Shown here: positions 26,224 to 34,742 of the stretch, piece by piece | Position numbering within the stretch: the first letter of the stretch is position 1 | Layout of the letters: every line of letters starts with the position of its first letter | Origin: Actinomycetota bacterium | GTDB lineage: Bacteria; Actinomycetota; Actinomycetes; Actinomycetales; Microbacteriaceae | NCBI GenBank assembly: GCA_020160915.1 | Contig: JAIUPK010000001.1 | Location: 217,645 to 281,644, forward strand | Direction: 5' to 3' | DNA length: 64,000 nt | Program-made: the position numbers and the translations under genes | Notes under the pieces: generated by a model | Databases searched by the model: none | Told to the model about the DNA's origin: nothing | The model's input: the letters and a program-made list of their open reading frames with translations, nothing else

Positions 26224-27141
26224 GTGGCATCCAGAGCAGTGGTCATCGTCTCCGGGGGCGATGCGGTCAGCCCGTTCACGACGCCCGATGCGGCCTGCAC
26301 GATCGGCCTCGCGGCCGGCAACACCGACACCGCTCTGCGGCAGCACCTGCTGGCCCGCGGGCATCGGGTGTTCACCTCGCCGGCGATGAACGCTCGCGGC
26401 CCGGTGGTGGATCAGCTCGAGGGCTTCGGCCCGTTCGGTGGCATGCCGATCGTGCTGCCCGAGCACCTGACGGTCAACTCGACGGGCGACATCGACCTCG
26501 CCGGCGAGCACCTTGCGCGCTTCCTGACGTACCTGCACACGGACCACGGCGTCGACACCCTCGACATCGTCGCGCACTCGATGGGCGGGCTGTTCTCCCG
26601 CTCCGCCATCCGCCTGCTGCAGCTGATGCAGTCGCCGTTGCGCGTGCGCTCGCTCACTACCCTCGGCACTCCCTGGCAGGGCTCGGTCGTCGGCGACTAC
26701 ACCATCGGTGACGTCGACCTGTCGGCGGCGGTGGGCGACGCGTTCCTCGAGCGGGTGCTCACCGAGTTCCAGGCGCGCGCGGCATCGCTGCCGGTGGGGG
26801 CCGCCCAGGAGGTGACCGGGCGCTACCTCACCGGTGACGCCGGCTGGAACGCCTTCCAGGCGGGCGTGCTCGACGACATCCCGGTGACCCTCATCGGCGG
26901 CAGCTACTTCACGGCCGAGGGCGGCGCGACGAAGTACTGGCCGCACGACGGCCTGGTCTCGGTCGCGAGCGCCCATGCGGTGGATGTCCCGGCCGCCGTT
27001 CTACCCAACCGCACGACCCTCACGTTCCCCCGCACCCACAGCATCTTCATCTCCGACGCCGTCGGCGCCGAGTGGGACACCGCGATGACGTGGGACACCG
27101 AGGTGCTCGACGTCGTCGCGGACGCGATCGCCTCGGCCTAG
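26224..27141 (+). CDS. alpha/beta hydrolase (lipase-like)
   Basis: 305 residues from GTG 26224, which has AGGGGG 5 bases upstream; GTG 26203 is an alternative. The nucleophile elbow is AHSMGG, followed by TLGTPWQGS typical of lipase/PGAP1-like hydrolases, with later Asp (WPHDGLVS) and His (RTHSIFIS) as candidate triad members. No signal peptide is evident, so it is probably intracellular. The substrate is unknown. Confidence 0.8.
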   Translation: MASRAVVIVSGGDAVSPFTTPDAACTIGLAAGNTDTALRQHLLARGHRVFTSPAMNARGPVVDQLEGFGPFGGMPIVLPEHLTVNSTGDIDLAGEHLARFLTYLHTDHGVDTLDIVAHSMGGLFSRSAIRLLQLMQSPLRVRSLTTLGTPWQGSVVGDYTIGDVDLSAAVGDAFLERVLTEFQARAASLPVGAAQEVTGRYLTGDAGWNAFQAGVLDDIPVTLIGGSYFTAEGGATKYWPHDGLVSVASAHAVDVPAAVLPNRTTLTFPRTHSIFISDAVGAEWDTAMTWDTEVLDVVADAIASA

Positions 27142-27142
27142 C

Positions 27143-28480
27143 TCAGGAGAAGCCGTAGAGCGGCGGCAGCACCAGCACGACCGCCGCGGCCCACACCGCG
27201 AACACCGTGAGGTAGCGGGTCTGCCAGCGCTCAAGGTCGAACGCGGTGCCGCGGGCAGCGAGCATCCGCAGCTGAAGCACCGCGGTGACCACCAGATTGA
27301 CCAGCAGCACCAGGTTGAGCCCGAGGGCGACGATTCGGTTGGGCGTGAACCCGAAGTCGCCGACGCGGGCGATGAGCTGCGCGAGCACGATCACGTCGAG
27401 TACGAGGGCCGCAACGACCGCGACCAAGCGCACGACATCCGAGAACCGGGATGCCCGTCCCGGCTGCCGCGCGGAGATGCCGTAGACCACGAGCCCCAGC
27501 ACCACCAGCAGAAGCACGTCGAAGCCAGCGAGCAGGTCGCGGTTGAACTCGCCACGGATGCCGACCGCGATATAGCTCACGACCGCCCCCACGAGCATGA
27601 GGGCGAACAGCGGCGTGAAGATCATGGTGAGCACCGGAGCGAGGTTCTCGATGATGCTCTTCTTCGACTCGACCAGCCATGCCGCGACGATGACGGCTCC
27701 CGCTGCTCCCGACGGCAGCACCCACAACCACACCTGCTCGATGGCGCCGGGCGCGATCGGCGAGAGCACGAGCGTCGTGAGGCCCAGCAGCACCGCGCCG
27801 CCGAGGGCGATGAGGGCGTAGTAGATGGCCCACTCCCCCGTGAAGCGGATGAAGTCCATGCGCCGAGCAGACGATCTCACCTCCCCGGCGACGTACGCCA
27901 CTCCCACGACGAACCACAGCAGCACGGGCAGATGCAGCGCCGTGAGCGTGAGGGTCTGCGCGTTCGCCGTGAACGGGAACAGGTTCACCGCGAGCGCGAG
28001 GGCGAGCGTGACGCCGCCGAGTACCAGCGCCACGCGGGGGCGGACGCGCCGCTCGAACGCGAAGTAGGCGGCGAGCAGCGGAAGCACGAAAAGCCCGAGG
28101 TTGAGGAGGAACCATCCGGGCATGCGGTACGGCACATCCGCTGCCAGTCGGGCGATCTGGATGACGACTGCCGCACCGATCGCGAAGCCGAGCATGAGCG
28201 GAACCGAGCCGCCGCGGGCGGTGTCATCGCGTGCGACGACGAGCTGCTTCCACAGGCGGTCGCTGTGCTCGCGGGCGAACTCGGCCGTGATGCGATTGAC
28301 CTCGCCGAGCCGGCGCACGGCCACGAGGAATGCCTCCTCGTCGCTGAGCCCGGTGGCGACCAGGTCGTCGGACTGCTCGCGCAGGTGGGCCTCGAGTTCG
28401 TCGGCATCCTCGGGTGTCACGGCCCCACCTCTGAGTATTGCGGTGCGCCATTCGGCGATGCGGGTGTCGAGCACGCTCAT
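27143..28480 (-). CDS. polytopic membrane protein with N-terminal permease-prefix domain
   Basis: 445 residues from ATG 28480. The first 80 residues (RIAEWRTAILRGGAVTPEDADELEAHLREQSDDL, LSDEEAFLVAVRRLG) are the permease-prefix domain found in front of ABC-type permeases and related proteins and usually linked to PadR genes. About ten membrane helices follow. A PadR regulator ends 2 bases upstream. This PadR plus permease-prefix pair is a standard actinobacterial arrangement, presumably a repressor controlling a membrane stress or export protein. The long open frame upstream is antisense to nothing useful and is ignored. Confidence 0.82.
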   Translation of the reverse strand: MSVLDTRIAEWRTAILRGGAVTPEDADELEAHLREQSDDLVATGLSDEEAFLVAVRRLGEVNRITAEFAREHSDRLWKQLVVARDDTARGGSVPLMLGFAIGAAVVIQIARLAADVPYRMPGWFLLNLGLFVLPLLAAYFAFERRVRPRVALVLGGVTLALALAVNLFPFTANAQTLTLTALHLPVLLWFVVGVAYVAGEVRSSARRMDFIRFTGEWAIYYALIALGGAVLLGLTTLVLSPIAPGAIEQVWLWVLPSGAAGAVIVAAWLVESKKSIIENLAPVLTMIFTPLFALMLVGAVVSYIAVGIRGEFNRDLLAGFDVLLLVVLGLVVYGISARQPGRASRFSDVVRLVAVVAALVLDVIVLAQLIARVGDFGFTPNRIVALGLNLVLLVNLVVTAVLQLRMLAARGTAFDLERWQTRYLTVFAVWAAAVVLVLPPLYGFS

Positions 28481-28482
28481 GA

Positions 28483-28830
28483 TCAGGCCTCTCCGGTTGC
28501 GACGGTCATGCCCCAGAGACCGCCGAGGGTGCGGTTGGCGGTGTCCCACTGGCGGCGCTGGTCGGCGAGCTCGGCGCGGCCCGACTCGGTGATGTGGTAG
28601 TTGCGGCGCTTGCGTCCGGTGTCGGATGCGCCCCATTCGGCACGCACGTGCCCCGACTTCTCGAGGCGGTGCAGCAGCGGGTAGAGCATGCCGTCGCTCC
28701 ACTCCAGCTCGCCGTCGGAGAGCTCGCGCACCCGCTTGACGATCGCGTAGCCGTAGCTGGGACCCTCCACGAGGATCGCGAGCACGAGGGGTGTGGCGAG
28801 TGCCGCCACCAGGTCTTTGTCGATGGGCAT
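28483..28830 (-). CDS. PadR-family transcriptional regulator
   Basis: 115 residues from ATG 28830 with TAGGAGGT upstream. The winged helix is clear: LVLAILVEGPSYGYAIVKRVRELS, then WSDGMLYPLLHRLEKSGHVRAEWG and the wing GRKRRNYHITESGRAEL. It probably represses its own operon through the palindrome at 28843-28874. Confidence 0.92.
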   Translation of the reverse strand: MPIDKDLVAALATPLVLAILVEGPSYGYAIVKRVRELSDGELEWSDGMLYPLLHRLEKSGHVRAEWGASDTGRKRRNYHITESGRAELADQRRQWDTANRTLGGLWGMTVATGEA

Positions 28831-28842
28831 TGGGTACCTCCT

Positions 28843-28874
28843 ACCTCGTAGCACTATACATAGTAGTGCGAGGT
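28843..28874. promoter_or_regulatory. candidate PadR operator
   Basis: Nested inverted repeats just upstream of padR: GCACTA (28851-28856) with TAGTGC (28864-28869), enclosed by ACCTCG (28843-28848) and CGAGGT (28869-28874). The centre TACATAG resembles ATAC/GTAT-type PadR boxes. It overlaps the expected promoter. Confidence 0.6.
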
Positions 28875-28905
28875 ATGGCTAGGAGTGCGCAGGCGGCGTG
28901 ACCAT

Positions 28906-28969
28906 CGTCGAGTCGGGCCGAATGGTTGACGAAGGCACCCCTCAACCCACCACATGCCCCGACTCGACG
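28906..28969. repeat. nested inverted repeat between tadC and padR
   Basis: A 12-bp perfect inverted repeat (CGTCGAGTCGGG at 28906-28917, reverse complement at 28958-28969) surrounds a 6-bp one (GGTTGA 28924-28929, TCAACC 28942-28947). It lies after the tadC stop on the minus strand and could terminate the tad transcript, or be a small repeat element. Confidence 0.5.
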
Positions 28970-28993
28970 CAGGGCCTCACGCTGTGGCGGCAG

Positions 28994-29914
28994 TCACAGC
29001 CCCACCTCCAGCACCACAACCCCCGGGAAGATCGCGAACAGGATCGTGACCGGCAGGATGAGGAACACCAGCGGGAACAGCATCGCGATCTCCTTGCGGC
29101 CGGCGGTCTCGAGCAGCTGACGCTTGAAGTCGTCGCGGGAGTCCTGCGCCTGGGCGCGCAGCACCTCCGCGAGCGGGGTGCCGCGGTCGAGCGCGCCGAC
29201 GATCTGCTCGACGCAGCGGGTGAGGGGCGGCAGCCGCAGCTCGCGCGATAGGGCGGTCAGTGTCTCTCCGAAGGGAAGTCCCGTGCCGACGGCGGTCACG
29301 ACGGACGACAACTCGCGGGAGAGGTCACCGACACCGATGCGGGATACCCGGCGCAGCGCATCCACGATGCCCTCGCCGGCCGACAGGCTCAGGGTGAGGA
29401 ATTCGAGGATGACGGGGAACTCCTCGGCGAGGCGCGCGAGGCGGCGGGTTGCTGCGCGCTGGAGGAGGTAGTCGCGCAGGAATACTCCCCCGATTCCGAG
29501 CACGGCGGCGATCGCAAAGGCGAACGGCGTGCGCACCACGAGCGCCACGGCCGTGCCCACCGCGAGTCCGACGAGGCCGAAGATCAGCTGCTGGGAGCGG
29601 AAACGCTCCACAGACAGCGCCGAACCCGACTGACGCAAACGAATGGCGATCAGGTCGGAGCCGCCCAAGAGCACCCCGAGCAGCTGGCGTGCACGGGCGG
29701 CCGAGGGCTCGATGAGAAGTCCGATGACCGAAAGCGGACCGGGCGGCGCGGGGGCGAGGAGTTCGCGGGCGCCGGGCGAGACATCCTGAAGGTAAGGGGC
29801 GACGCGGCGCGCGAGGCGCGGACGGCTGAGGCGCGGGGTCGCGCTCGCGATCGACCAGAGGCCGACGCCCAGCGTCACACCGGCGACGAGCGCCCACGCG
29901 AGCGAGCCGCTCAC
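28994..29914 (-). CDS. tadC: type II secretion F-family protein TadC
   Basis: 306 residues from GTG 29914, overlapping the tadB stop by GTGA. The C-terminal T2SSF domain shows EEFPVILEFLTLSLSAGEGIVDALRRVSR, ELRLPPLTRCVEQIVGALDRGTPLAEVLRAQAQD and ETAGRKEIAMLFPLVFLILPVTILF with membrane helices. TadC is an inner-membrane platform component for Flp pilus assembly. It ends the tadABC operon; the expected pilin genes are not immediately downstream but 5.4 kb away at 23.6 kb. Confidence 0.9.
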   Translation of the reverse strand: MSGSLAWALVAGVTLGVGLWSIASATPRLSRPRLARRVAPYLQDVSPGARELLAPAPPGPLSVIGLLIEPSAARARQLLGVLLGGSDLIAIRLRQSGSALSVERFRSQQLIFGLVGLAVGTAVALVVRTPFAFAIAAVLGIGGVFLRDYLLQRAATRRLARLAEEFPVILEFLTLSLSAGEGIVDALRRVSRIGVGDLSRELSSVVTAVGTGLPFGETLTALSRELRLPPLTRCVEQIVGALDRGTPLAEVLRAQAQDSRDDFKRQLLETAGRKEIAMLFPLVFLILPVTILFAIFPGVVVLEVGL

Positions 29915-30771
29915 GCGAACCACCGGCGTTCCTCGGGCATGCGGCCGAGCCTGATCATCACGCGGTAGGCGATCACCGAGACGAGCAAACCCGAGACAAT
30001 GAGCACGACGCCCGCGGGCGAGTTGTAGGCAGCGGCCGCCTCGGGTCGTGTCGCCAACAGCAGGAGCACCACCCACGGCGCGGCAACCCCGAGGCGTGCC
30101 GCATTGACGACCCACGACTGGCGAGCGAGCACCTCCGATCGGATCGCCGCCTCCTGGCGGAGGTAACCGCTGAGGTTGCGCAGCACCGTTGTCAGCTCGG
30201 TGCCGCCGACCTCGCGAGACATCCGCACGGTCTCGACGATGCGGTCGGCGACCGGGTCGGCGAGCCTCGCCTTGAGCTCGTCGAGGGCGAGCGCGAAGTT
30301 GCCGGTGGTTCGGTAGGTGAGGGCGAGTTCTGAGAACGCCGAGCGCGTCAGATCCGGGCCGACCCCGGCGAGGCCCACCATCGCGTCCGGAAGCGACGAG
30401 CCCGCCCGCACCGACGACACCAACTGGTCGACGAGATCGGGCCAGACCACACGCGTCGCCTGCCGCCGCGTCCGCGCGCGCCAGCCGATCGCGAGCGCCG
30501 GTCCTGTCGCCGCGAGGATGCCCGCGGCCGTCGCCACGACAACCACCCCGGTGAGGGCGAGCACGACCGCGAACCCGACCACGCCGAGCAGCGCCGACAC
30601 CACGACTACGACTGCCGGGCTGACTCGGTGCAGCCCCGCCTGCACCAGCCGCTCCCGCACGCCGGCGAGCTGCGGGCGCCGGATGCCACGTCCCTCCCCC
30701 CGTGGCCACAACCCGGGTGACAGCACCAGCAGCAGCCCGCCGCCGAGCATCAGCCCCACCAACGCGGTCAC
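29911..30771 (-). CDS. tadB: type II secretion F-family protein TadB
   Basis: 286 residues from GTG 30771, overlapping tadA by GTGA. Membrane helices near the N-terminus, then the T2SSF domain VWPDLVDQLVSSVRAGSSLPDAMVGLA and YRTTGNFALALDELKARLADPVADRIVETVRMSREVGGTELTTVLRNLSGYLRQE. Partner of TadC in the pilus platform. Confidence 0.9.
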   Translation of the reverse strand: MTALVGLMLGGGLLLVLSPGLWPRGEGRGIRRPQLAGVRERLVQAGLHRVSPAVVVVVSALLGVVGFAVVLALTGVVVVATAAGILAATGPALAIGWRARTRRQATRVVWPDLVDQLVSSVRAGSSLPDAMVGLAGVGPDLTRSAFSELALTYRTTGNFALALDELKARLADPVADRIVETVRMSREVGGTELTTVLRNLSGYLRQEAAIRSEVLARQSWVVNAARLGVAAPWVVLLLLATRPEAAAAYNSPAGVVLIVSGLLVSVIAYRVMIRLGRMPEERRWFA

Positions 30772-31991
30772 CGCCGACTCCCCAGCACCAGCGCCGGGTC
30801 CAGCCCGGCCGCCGCGAACTTCGTCGTGCGCGACGGGTATCCCCCGGTGTGCTCGAGCGACCCGTGCTCGAGCGTGAAGATCGGGCTCGCCTCGATTACC
30901 CCCGACGTGACCTGCCCGGTCGGCGCCAGGATCTCCACCACCCGCCGCCGCCCGCCACGTACCAACTCGCAGTGCACGACCACGTCGATGGATGACGCGA
31001 CAGTCGGCACCACGAACGCCGAGTCGATGTTGCGCCCCGCCAGCAGGGGCAGCGTGCAGAGCTTCGTGAGGGCATCCCGGGCGTTGTTGGCGTGGATGCT
31101 CGACATACCGGGCAACCCACTGTTGAGCGCGATGAGGAGGTCGAGGGACTCGGCTTCGCGCACCTCGCCGACCACGAGTCGGTCGGGGCGCATCCGCAGG
31201 GCCTCTTTCACGAGGCGGCGCAGGGTGATCTCGCCGGTGCCCTCGAGGCTGGGCTGCCGGCACTGCAGCGCGACCGAGTCGCGGCCGAGCACGACCAGTT
31301 CGAACGTCTCCTCCACGGTGATGATGCGCTCGGTCGGCCGACCCGACGCCAGCAGCGCCGAGAGCATCGTGGTCTTGCCGCTCTGCGTCGCGCCCGACAC
31401 GAGGATGTTCTGGTTGGCGAGCACGCACATCCGCAGAAACTCGGCCGCCTGCTGCGTGAGGCTGCCGAGGCCCACGAGCGCCGACAGGTCGCGGATGCGC
31501 GTGCTGAACTTGCGCACGTTGACCGCCCAGTGGCGGCGCGTCACGTCCGGGATCGCGACGTGCAGGCGCGAACCGTCCGGCAGCGAGGCGTCGACGAACG
31601 GGGAACTCAGGTCGACGCGACGGCCCGAGCTTTGAAGCATCCGCTCGACCAGGTCGCGCACCTGGCCGTCAGTCAGCCGGATGCCCGTGGCCTCACTCAC
31701 CCCGCCGCGCGCAACGAAGACGGCATCGGGTGCGTTGATCCAGAGTTCCTCGATGTCGGGATCGTCGAGCAGGGGTTGGAGCGCGCCGAAACCCGTCAGC
31801 GTCGCGATGACCTGGGCCGTGGCATCCGTCTCGTCGTCGAGCAGCGGCAGCGACCCGCCGAGCGCGCGCTCGCTGTAGCGGCGCACCTCCTCGCGCACGT
31901 AGCGGTCGGCGAGCTCGGGCGACAGGTCGACACCCTCGCGGCGCACCCGCTCGCGCACGCGGTCAGCGATGGAGGCTAGGGCGGTGGACAT
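30768..31991 (-). CDS. tadA: Flp pilus assembly ATPase TadA (CpaF)
   Basis: 407 residues. A secretion ATPase with the N-terminal all-helical domain, Walker A SGATQSGKTTM near residue 195, Walker B RLVVGEVREAES and the HANNARDALTKL arginine/His box of the VirB11/CpaF group. It powers Flp pilus assembly. No ssd/tadZ-like gene lies upstream, where a lipoprotein gene occupies the position; related loci usually carry one there. TTGTCCACA (a DnaA-box-like 9-mer) at 32032-32040 lies upstream but is not taken as functional. Confidence 0.93.
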   Translation of the reverse strand: MSTALASIADRVRERVRREGVDLSPELADRYVREEVRRYSERALGGSLPLLDDETDATAQVIATLTGFGALQPLLDDPDIEELWINAPDAVFVARGGVSEATGIRLTDGQVRDLVERMLQSSGRRVDLSSPFVDASLPDGSRLHVAIPDVTRRHWAVNVRKFSTRIRDLSALVGLGSLTQQAAEFLRMCVLANQNILVSGATQSGKTTMLSALLASGRPTERIITVEETFELVVLGRDSVALQCRQPSLEGTGEITLRRLVKEALRMRPDRLVVGEVREAESLDLLIALNSGLPGMSSIHANNARDALTKLCTLPLLAGRNIDSAFVVPTVASSIDVVVHCELVRGGRRRVVEILAPTGQVTSGVIEASPIFTLEHGSLEHTGGYPSRTTKFAAAGLDPALVLGSRR

Positions 31992-32064
31992 GCCGCCATT
32001 CTCGGGGCGACCGCCCGGTCATGGTGCCGAGTTGTCCACACGTGCCTCGCACGTCAATCGATCG

Positions 32065-32493
32065 CTATTGGACAGCTCCAAGTGTCCATATTTGGCCTGT
32101 GTCGCATTCCTTCCAACGAAGCTCGGTCCAGTCTTGGCTTCCAAGAAATGCTGGACCAGAGGAAATCGTTATGTCCGAGTCTTCGAACTGGACCTGGACG
32201 GAGTACGCGTCGAGCGCTGTCCATGTGGCCGTACCCGAATACCTATCCGGCGCTGAGACATCGAGGCAGGGGTGCCCAGCGTCATCAGCGCGCGTAACGC
32301 CCTGGGGGAAGTCCGTAACCTGGGCGCGATCATGGTCTTGGAGGGTGATTGCCGTAGTAGGGAAGGTTTGACCGCCCTGCCATCGTGCCGGAGTTTGGAA
32401 GCTTGGGCGAGCCGACGCAACACATCCTGCGGTTGGTATCACCAGCAATGTCGATGCAACCGCCACGCTTATGAAACGCAAGCCAGTGTTCAT
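32065..32493 (-). CDS. lipoprotein of unknown function
   Basis: 142 residues from ATG 32493. Signal peptide MNTGLRFISVAVASTLLVIP with lipobox PTAGCV. The mature part holds a second Cys pair (HPCLDVS, KECDTG) and ends WTLGAVQ; it resembles small secreted actinobacterial proteins without assigned family. The open frame upstream to 32619 runs in the region before the signal peptide and is not used. Lower GC than the core genes. Confidence 0.65.
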   Translation of the reverse strand: MNTGLRFISVAVASTLLVIPTAGCVASARPSFQTPARWQGGQTFPTTAITLQDHDRAQVTDFPQGVTRADDAGHPCLDVSAPDRYSGTATWTALDAYSVQVQFEDSDITISSGPAFLGSQDWTELRWKECDTGQIWTLGAVQ

Positions 32494-32560
32494 GAAGCGC
32501 TCACTCGATCCGCACTCAGCGACTTCGGAGCCCACCCCGTCATCGAGGTGCTGCGTGACA

Positions 32561-32998
32561 TCACAGTTCGACCCAGGCTCCCAGCGACTCGAGCTCGGCC
32601 CCCCTGAGGAATGCCTCAATCAGCTCCCAAGCCGACTGGAGGCTAACGCCCGCCCACGAGTCGAACGTTGCCTCTTCATGGAGAATGGGGACCGTGATCG
32701 CTCCTGAAGGGTTCTTCCCCCAACCCGTAAGGATCGCGACATCGTCAGCGCTCCTAAATGCCTGAACAACAGCCTCGGACCCTCGAAATCCGAGTGAGAG
32801 CACCGGAAATTCCCGAGCTAGGCGCCTGACCTCCAAGTAGCCAGCACCGCGTGCTTCCAGTTCCGCTAGCCGCGATCTCAGAACCCCAGCGGCGGATCTC
32901 GTTTCCATCGGATCAAAACGTCCGGAGTCCGGTGAGGTAGCCGCCCACACGGCGTCAATGCTGCCGTCGCCCTCCCGCATCTCATCCATAGGAGTCAT
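32561..32998 (-). CDS. hypothetical protein, immunity-protein-like
   Basis: 145 residues from ATG 32998 (AAAGG directly before it); ATG 32989 is also possible. The core LEARGAGYLEVRRLAREFPVLSLGFRG, then ILTGWGKNPSGAITVPILHEEATFDSWAGV and ELIEAFLRGAELE, is compact alpha/beta and resembles small stand-alone proteins of polymorphic toxin immunity type, but no family is recognised with certainty. It follows the DUF2971 gene by 31 bases, so they are probably co-transcribed. Confidence 0.55.
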   Translation of the reverse strand: MTPMDEMREGDGSIDAVWAATSPDSGRFDPMETRSAAGVLRSRLAELEARGAGYLEVRRLAREFPVLSLGFRGSEAVVQAFRSADDVAILTGWGKNPSGAITVPILHEEATFDSWAGVSLQSAWELIEAFLRGAELESLGAWVEL

Positions 32999-33029
32999 CC
33001 TTTCGGTTCGTTCGACCCGCCCAGTCGCA

Positions 33030-34025
33030 CTAGTTCGCGATTGGAATCCTCGACTGTCGAACCTCCAGGGAGTCGTACCCGTTCCTCTCCAAAAGGTCGG
33101 TAGCGACTTGGAGTCCGCGACTCTCGGAACTTGGACCATATCGGACCTTCACCAGGGGTAGCGGCTCAGAGCCGTCACTCGCCCACTTCGAGTCTCCGTC
33201 GCGATTCGCTGCGACGCCGACGTAAGGCACAAGTCTGCCGTCTCGCACTCGGTAGTTCTCAACATTGCCAGCGTATTTCTTCCCACAAACGAATCGCACT
33301 TCTCGCTCGTCGACGAACGCCGGGTGCTTTAGGAGCGCCGCGGCGTGCAGCATCATGCTTCGCGCACTCATCACATCGTCTTCCCAGTTTCCCGGGCCGA
33401 AAGTTCCCTCGGGCAGTCCCCCAGACTTCTGTTGAGCCGTTTGAACCGCGAACTTCACGACACGAACGGCCAGCTGAAGTTGCTGGCTCTCCTCGTAAAT
33501 GACCCGTGCCCACTGAGGTTCAATTGAAGGCATGGTTGGGTCATCCGAGCCAAGCACCACGTCGAATCTCTCAACTGCGGGTTCAACTGAACTTAGGTTA
33601 AGTATCGACAGAGGAACTCCCATATCGATGCCGAGGGAGAAGCCGTCAGTGCCAGCGTAGTTCCGCCATTGGCTAAGCAGGTCTTCGTCCAGGCTCGCTG
33701 ACAGTACGAAGAGGCCAGCCGCGGCAAATTCAGCGAACTCGAAGTTGAGGACGTGTTGAGCGAACTCAACACACGTGAGGGATAGGTTTCCCTTGTCAGC
33801 CAGCCGCCAAACATCCTTGATGATTTCCTCGCCGTATCGCACCTCGGACGTATCGTTCAGCGCAAGCGATGCGGTGGCCCATAGCTGGTGGCTCTGCACA
33901 ATGCCTAGGAATCCCTGTGCGTCCGTGTAGTGCCATGCGACGCCGGACTCCTCGGGGGCGATCGGGTATTGCCCGCCCTCCACGGGCTCGAGCAGCGCCG
34001 CAGCATCAAGAGTCGGCTTGTCCAT
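33030..34025 (-). CDS. DUF2971 domain protein
   Basis: 331 residues. The N-terminal block VAWHYTDAQGFLGIVQSHQLWATASLALNDTSEVRYGEEI is the signature of DUF2971, followed by LDEDLLSQWRNYAGTDGFSLGI and a C-terminal EREVRFVCG. DUF2971 proteins are widespread, mobile-region-associated and of unknown function, sometimes near defence genes. TAGTGT lies 6 bases before the ATG. GC is lower than average. Together with the two downstream genes it forms an accessory cassette. Confidence 0.85.
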   Translation of the reverse strand: MDKPTLDAAALLEPVEGGQYPIAPEESGVAWHYTDAQGFLGIVQSHQLWATASLALNDTSEVRYGEEIIKDVWRLADKGNLSLTCVEFAQHVLNFEFAEFAAAGLFVLSASLDEDLLSQWRNYAGTDGFSLGIDMGVPLSILNLSSVEPAVERFDVVLGSDDPTMPSIEPQWARVIYEESQQLQLAVRVVKFAVQTAQQKSGGLPEGTFGPGNWEDDVMSARSMMLHAAALLKHPAFVDEREVRFVCGKKYAGNVENYRVRDGRLVPYVGVAANRDGDSKWASDGSEPLPLVKVRYGPSSESRGLQVATDLLERNGYDSLEVRQSRIPIAN

Positions 34026-34381
34026 CGCATAACACTATTCCCGGAAAGCTGCTCAACTTATCCACAGTTGGTCCGCTACGAGAATCCGCACGACAGCACT
34101 GCCGCGTTGTGAACGGAAGGAGCACGGTCTCGACCTCCAGCTAGCCACGTTCGCGGATCGACGACCGGCAAGAAGCCAGGGCAATCCCGAGATGTCGCGG
34201 CCCATCTTGGATGGCGGGGCCAATTCCCATGGCATCTCCACAAGATGGCACGTCAGGTCGAACTCACCCCCGAGCAGCCACGATTGTTGTCCAACAATCG
34301 CTCGGGCCGACAAGTGCGCCAGGCAACGAAGAGCTGCCCGCGGATGCTGCGCACTTCGGACGAACGCGACAGGATGGGCGC
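34026..34381. other. 356-bp intergenic region, no gene seen
   Basis: No supported open frame. It contains the -10 of the DUF2971 gene (TAGTGT, 34032-34037, minus strand), a TTATCCACA 9-mer near 34055 (a chance-level DnaA-box match), and the palindrome at 34281-34300. Confidence 0.5.
34281..34300. promoter_or_regulatory. 20-bp palindrome upstream of VOC gene
   Basis: CGATTGTTG and CAACAATCG are perfect 9-bp arms around TC. Outside them CCCGAGC and GCTCGGG can pair as a second, bulged stem. It may be a repressor operator for the gene at 34382 or a terminator-like hairpin. Confidence 0.5.
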
Positions 34382-34735
34382 ATGGAACGCGTACAGGGAG
34401 TGGGCGGGTACTTCTTTCGGGCGAAGGATCCGCCGGCGCTCGCCGAGTGGTACCGCACTCACCTGGGTCTCGACACCGACGAGTTCGGGCTGTGGAACCC
34501 GGCCGCGGGGCCGACGGTCTTCGCCGCCTTCGACTCGGACACCGACTACTTCGGGTCGATGGCGCAGCAGACGATGCTGAACTTCCGCGTTGAGAATCTC
34601 GCCGCGATGCTCACCCAGTTGCGTGACCTCGGCGCCGACGTCGCGGAAGAGACGCAGCAGATGGATGGTGTCGGCAGCTTCGGCTGGGTGACCGACCCCG
34701 AGGGCAACCGCGTCGAGCTCTGGCAGCCCAGCTAG
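34382..34735 (+). CDS. VOC-family (glyoxalase-like) protein
   Basis: 117 residues from ATG 34382. The single VOC module is visible in GYFFRAKDPPALAEWYRTHLGLD, LNFRVENLAAMLTQLRDLGADV, and WVTDPEGNRVELWQPS, whose final Glu is a usual metal ligand. It could be a lyase, dioxygenase or binding protein; the substrate is unknown. The longer frame upstream passes through the palindrome and is rejected. Confidence 0.85.
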   Translation: MERVQGVGGYFFRAKDPPALAEWYRTHLGLDTDEFGLWNPAAGPTVFAAFDSDTDYFGSMAQQTMLNFRVENLAAMLTQLRDLGADVAEETQQMDGVGSFGWVTDPEGNRVELWQPS

Positions 34736-34742
34736 CGCATCC

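Noticed and set aside
32032..32040. TTGTCCACA, a perfect actinobacterial-type DnaA box (and TTATCCACA near 34055)
   Set aside because: Only two isolated 9-mers in 64 kb, near the chance expectation, with no cluster, dnaA, dnaN or AT-rich element, so no replication origin.
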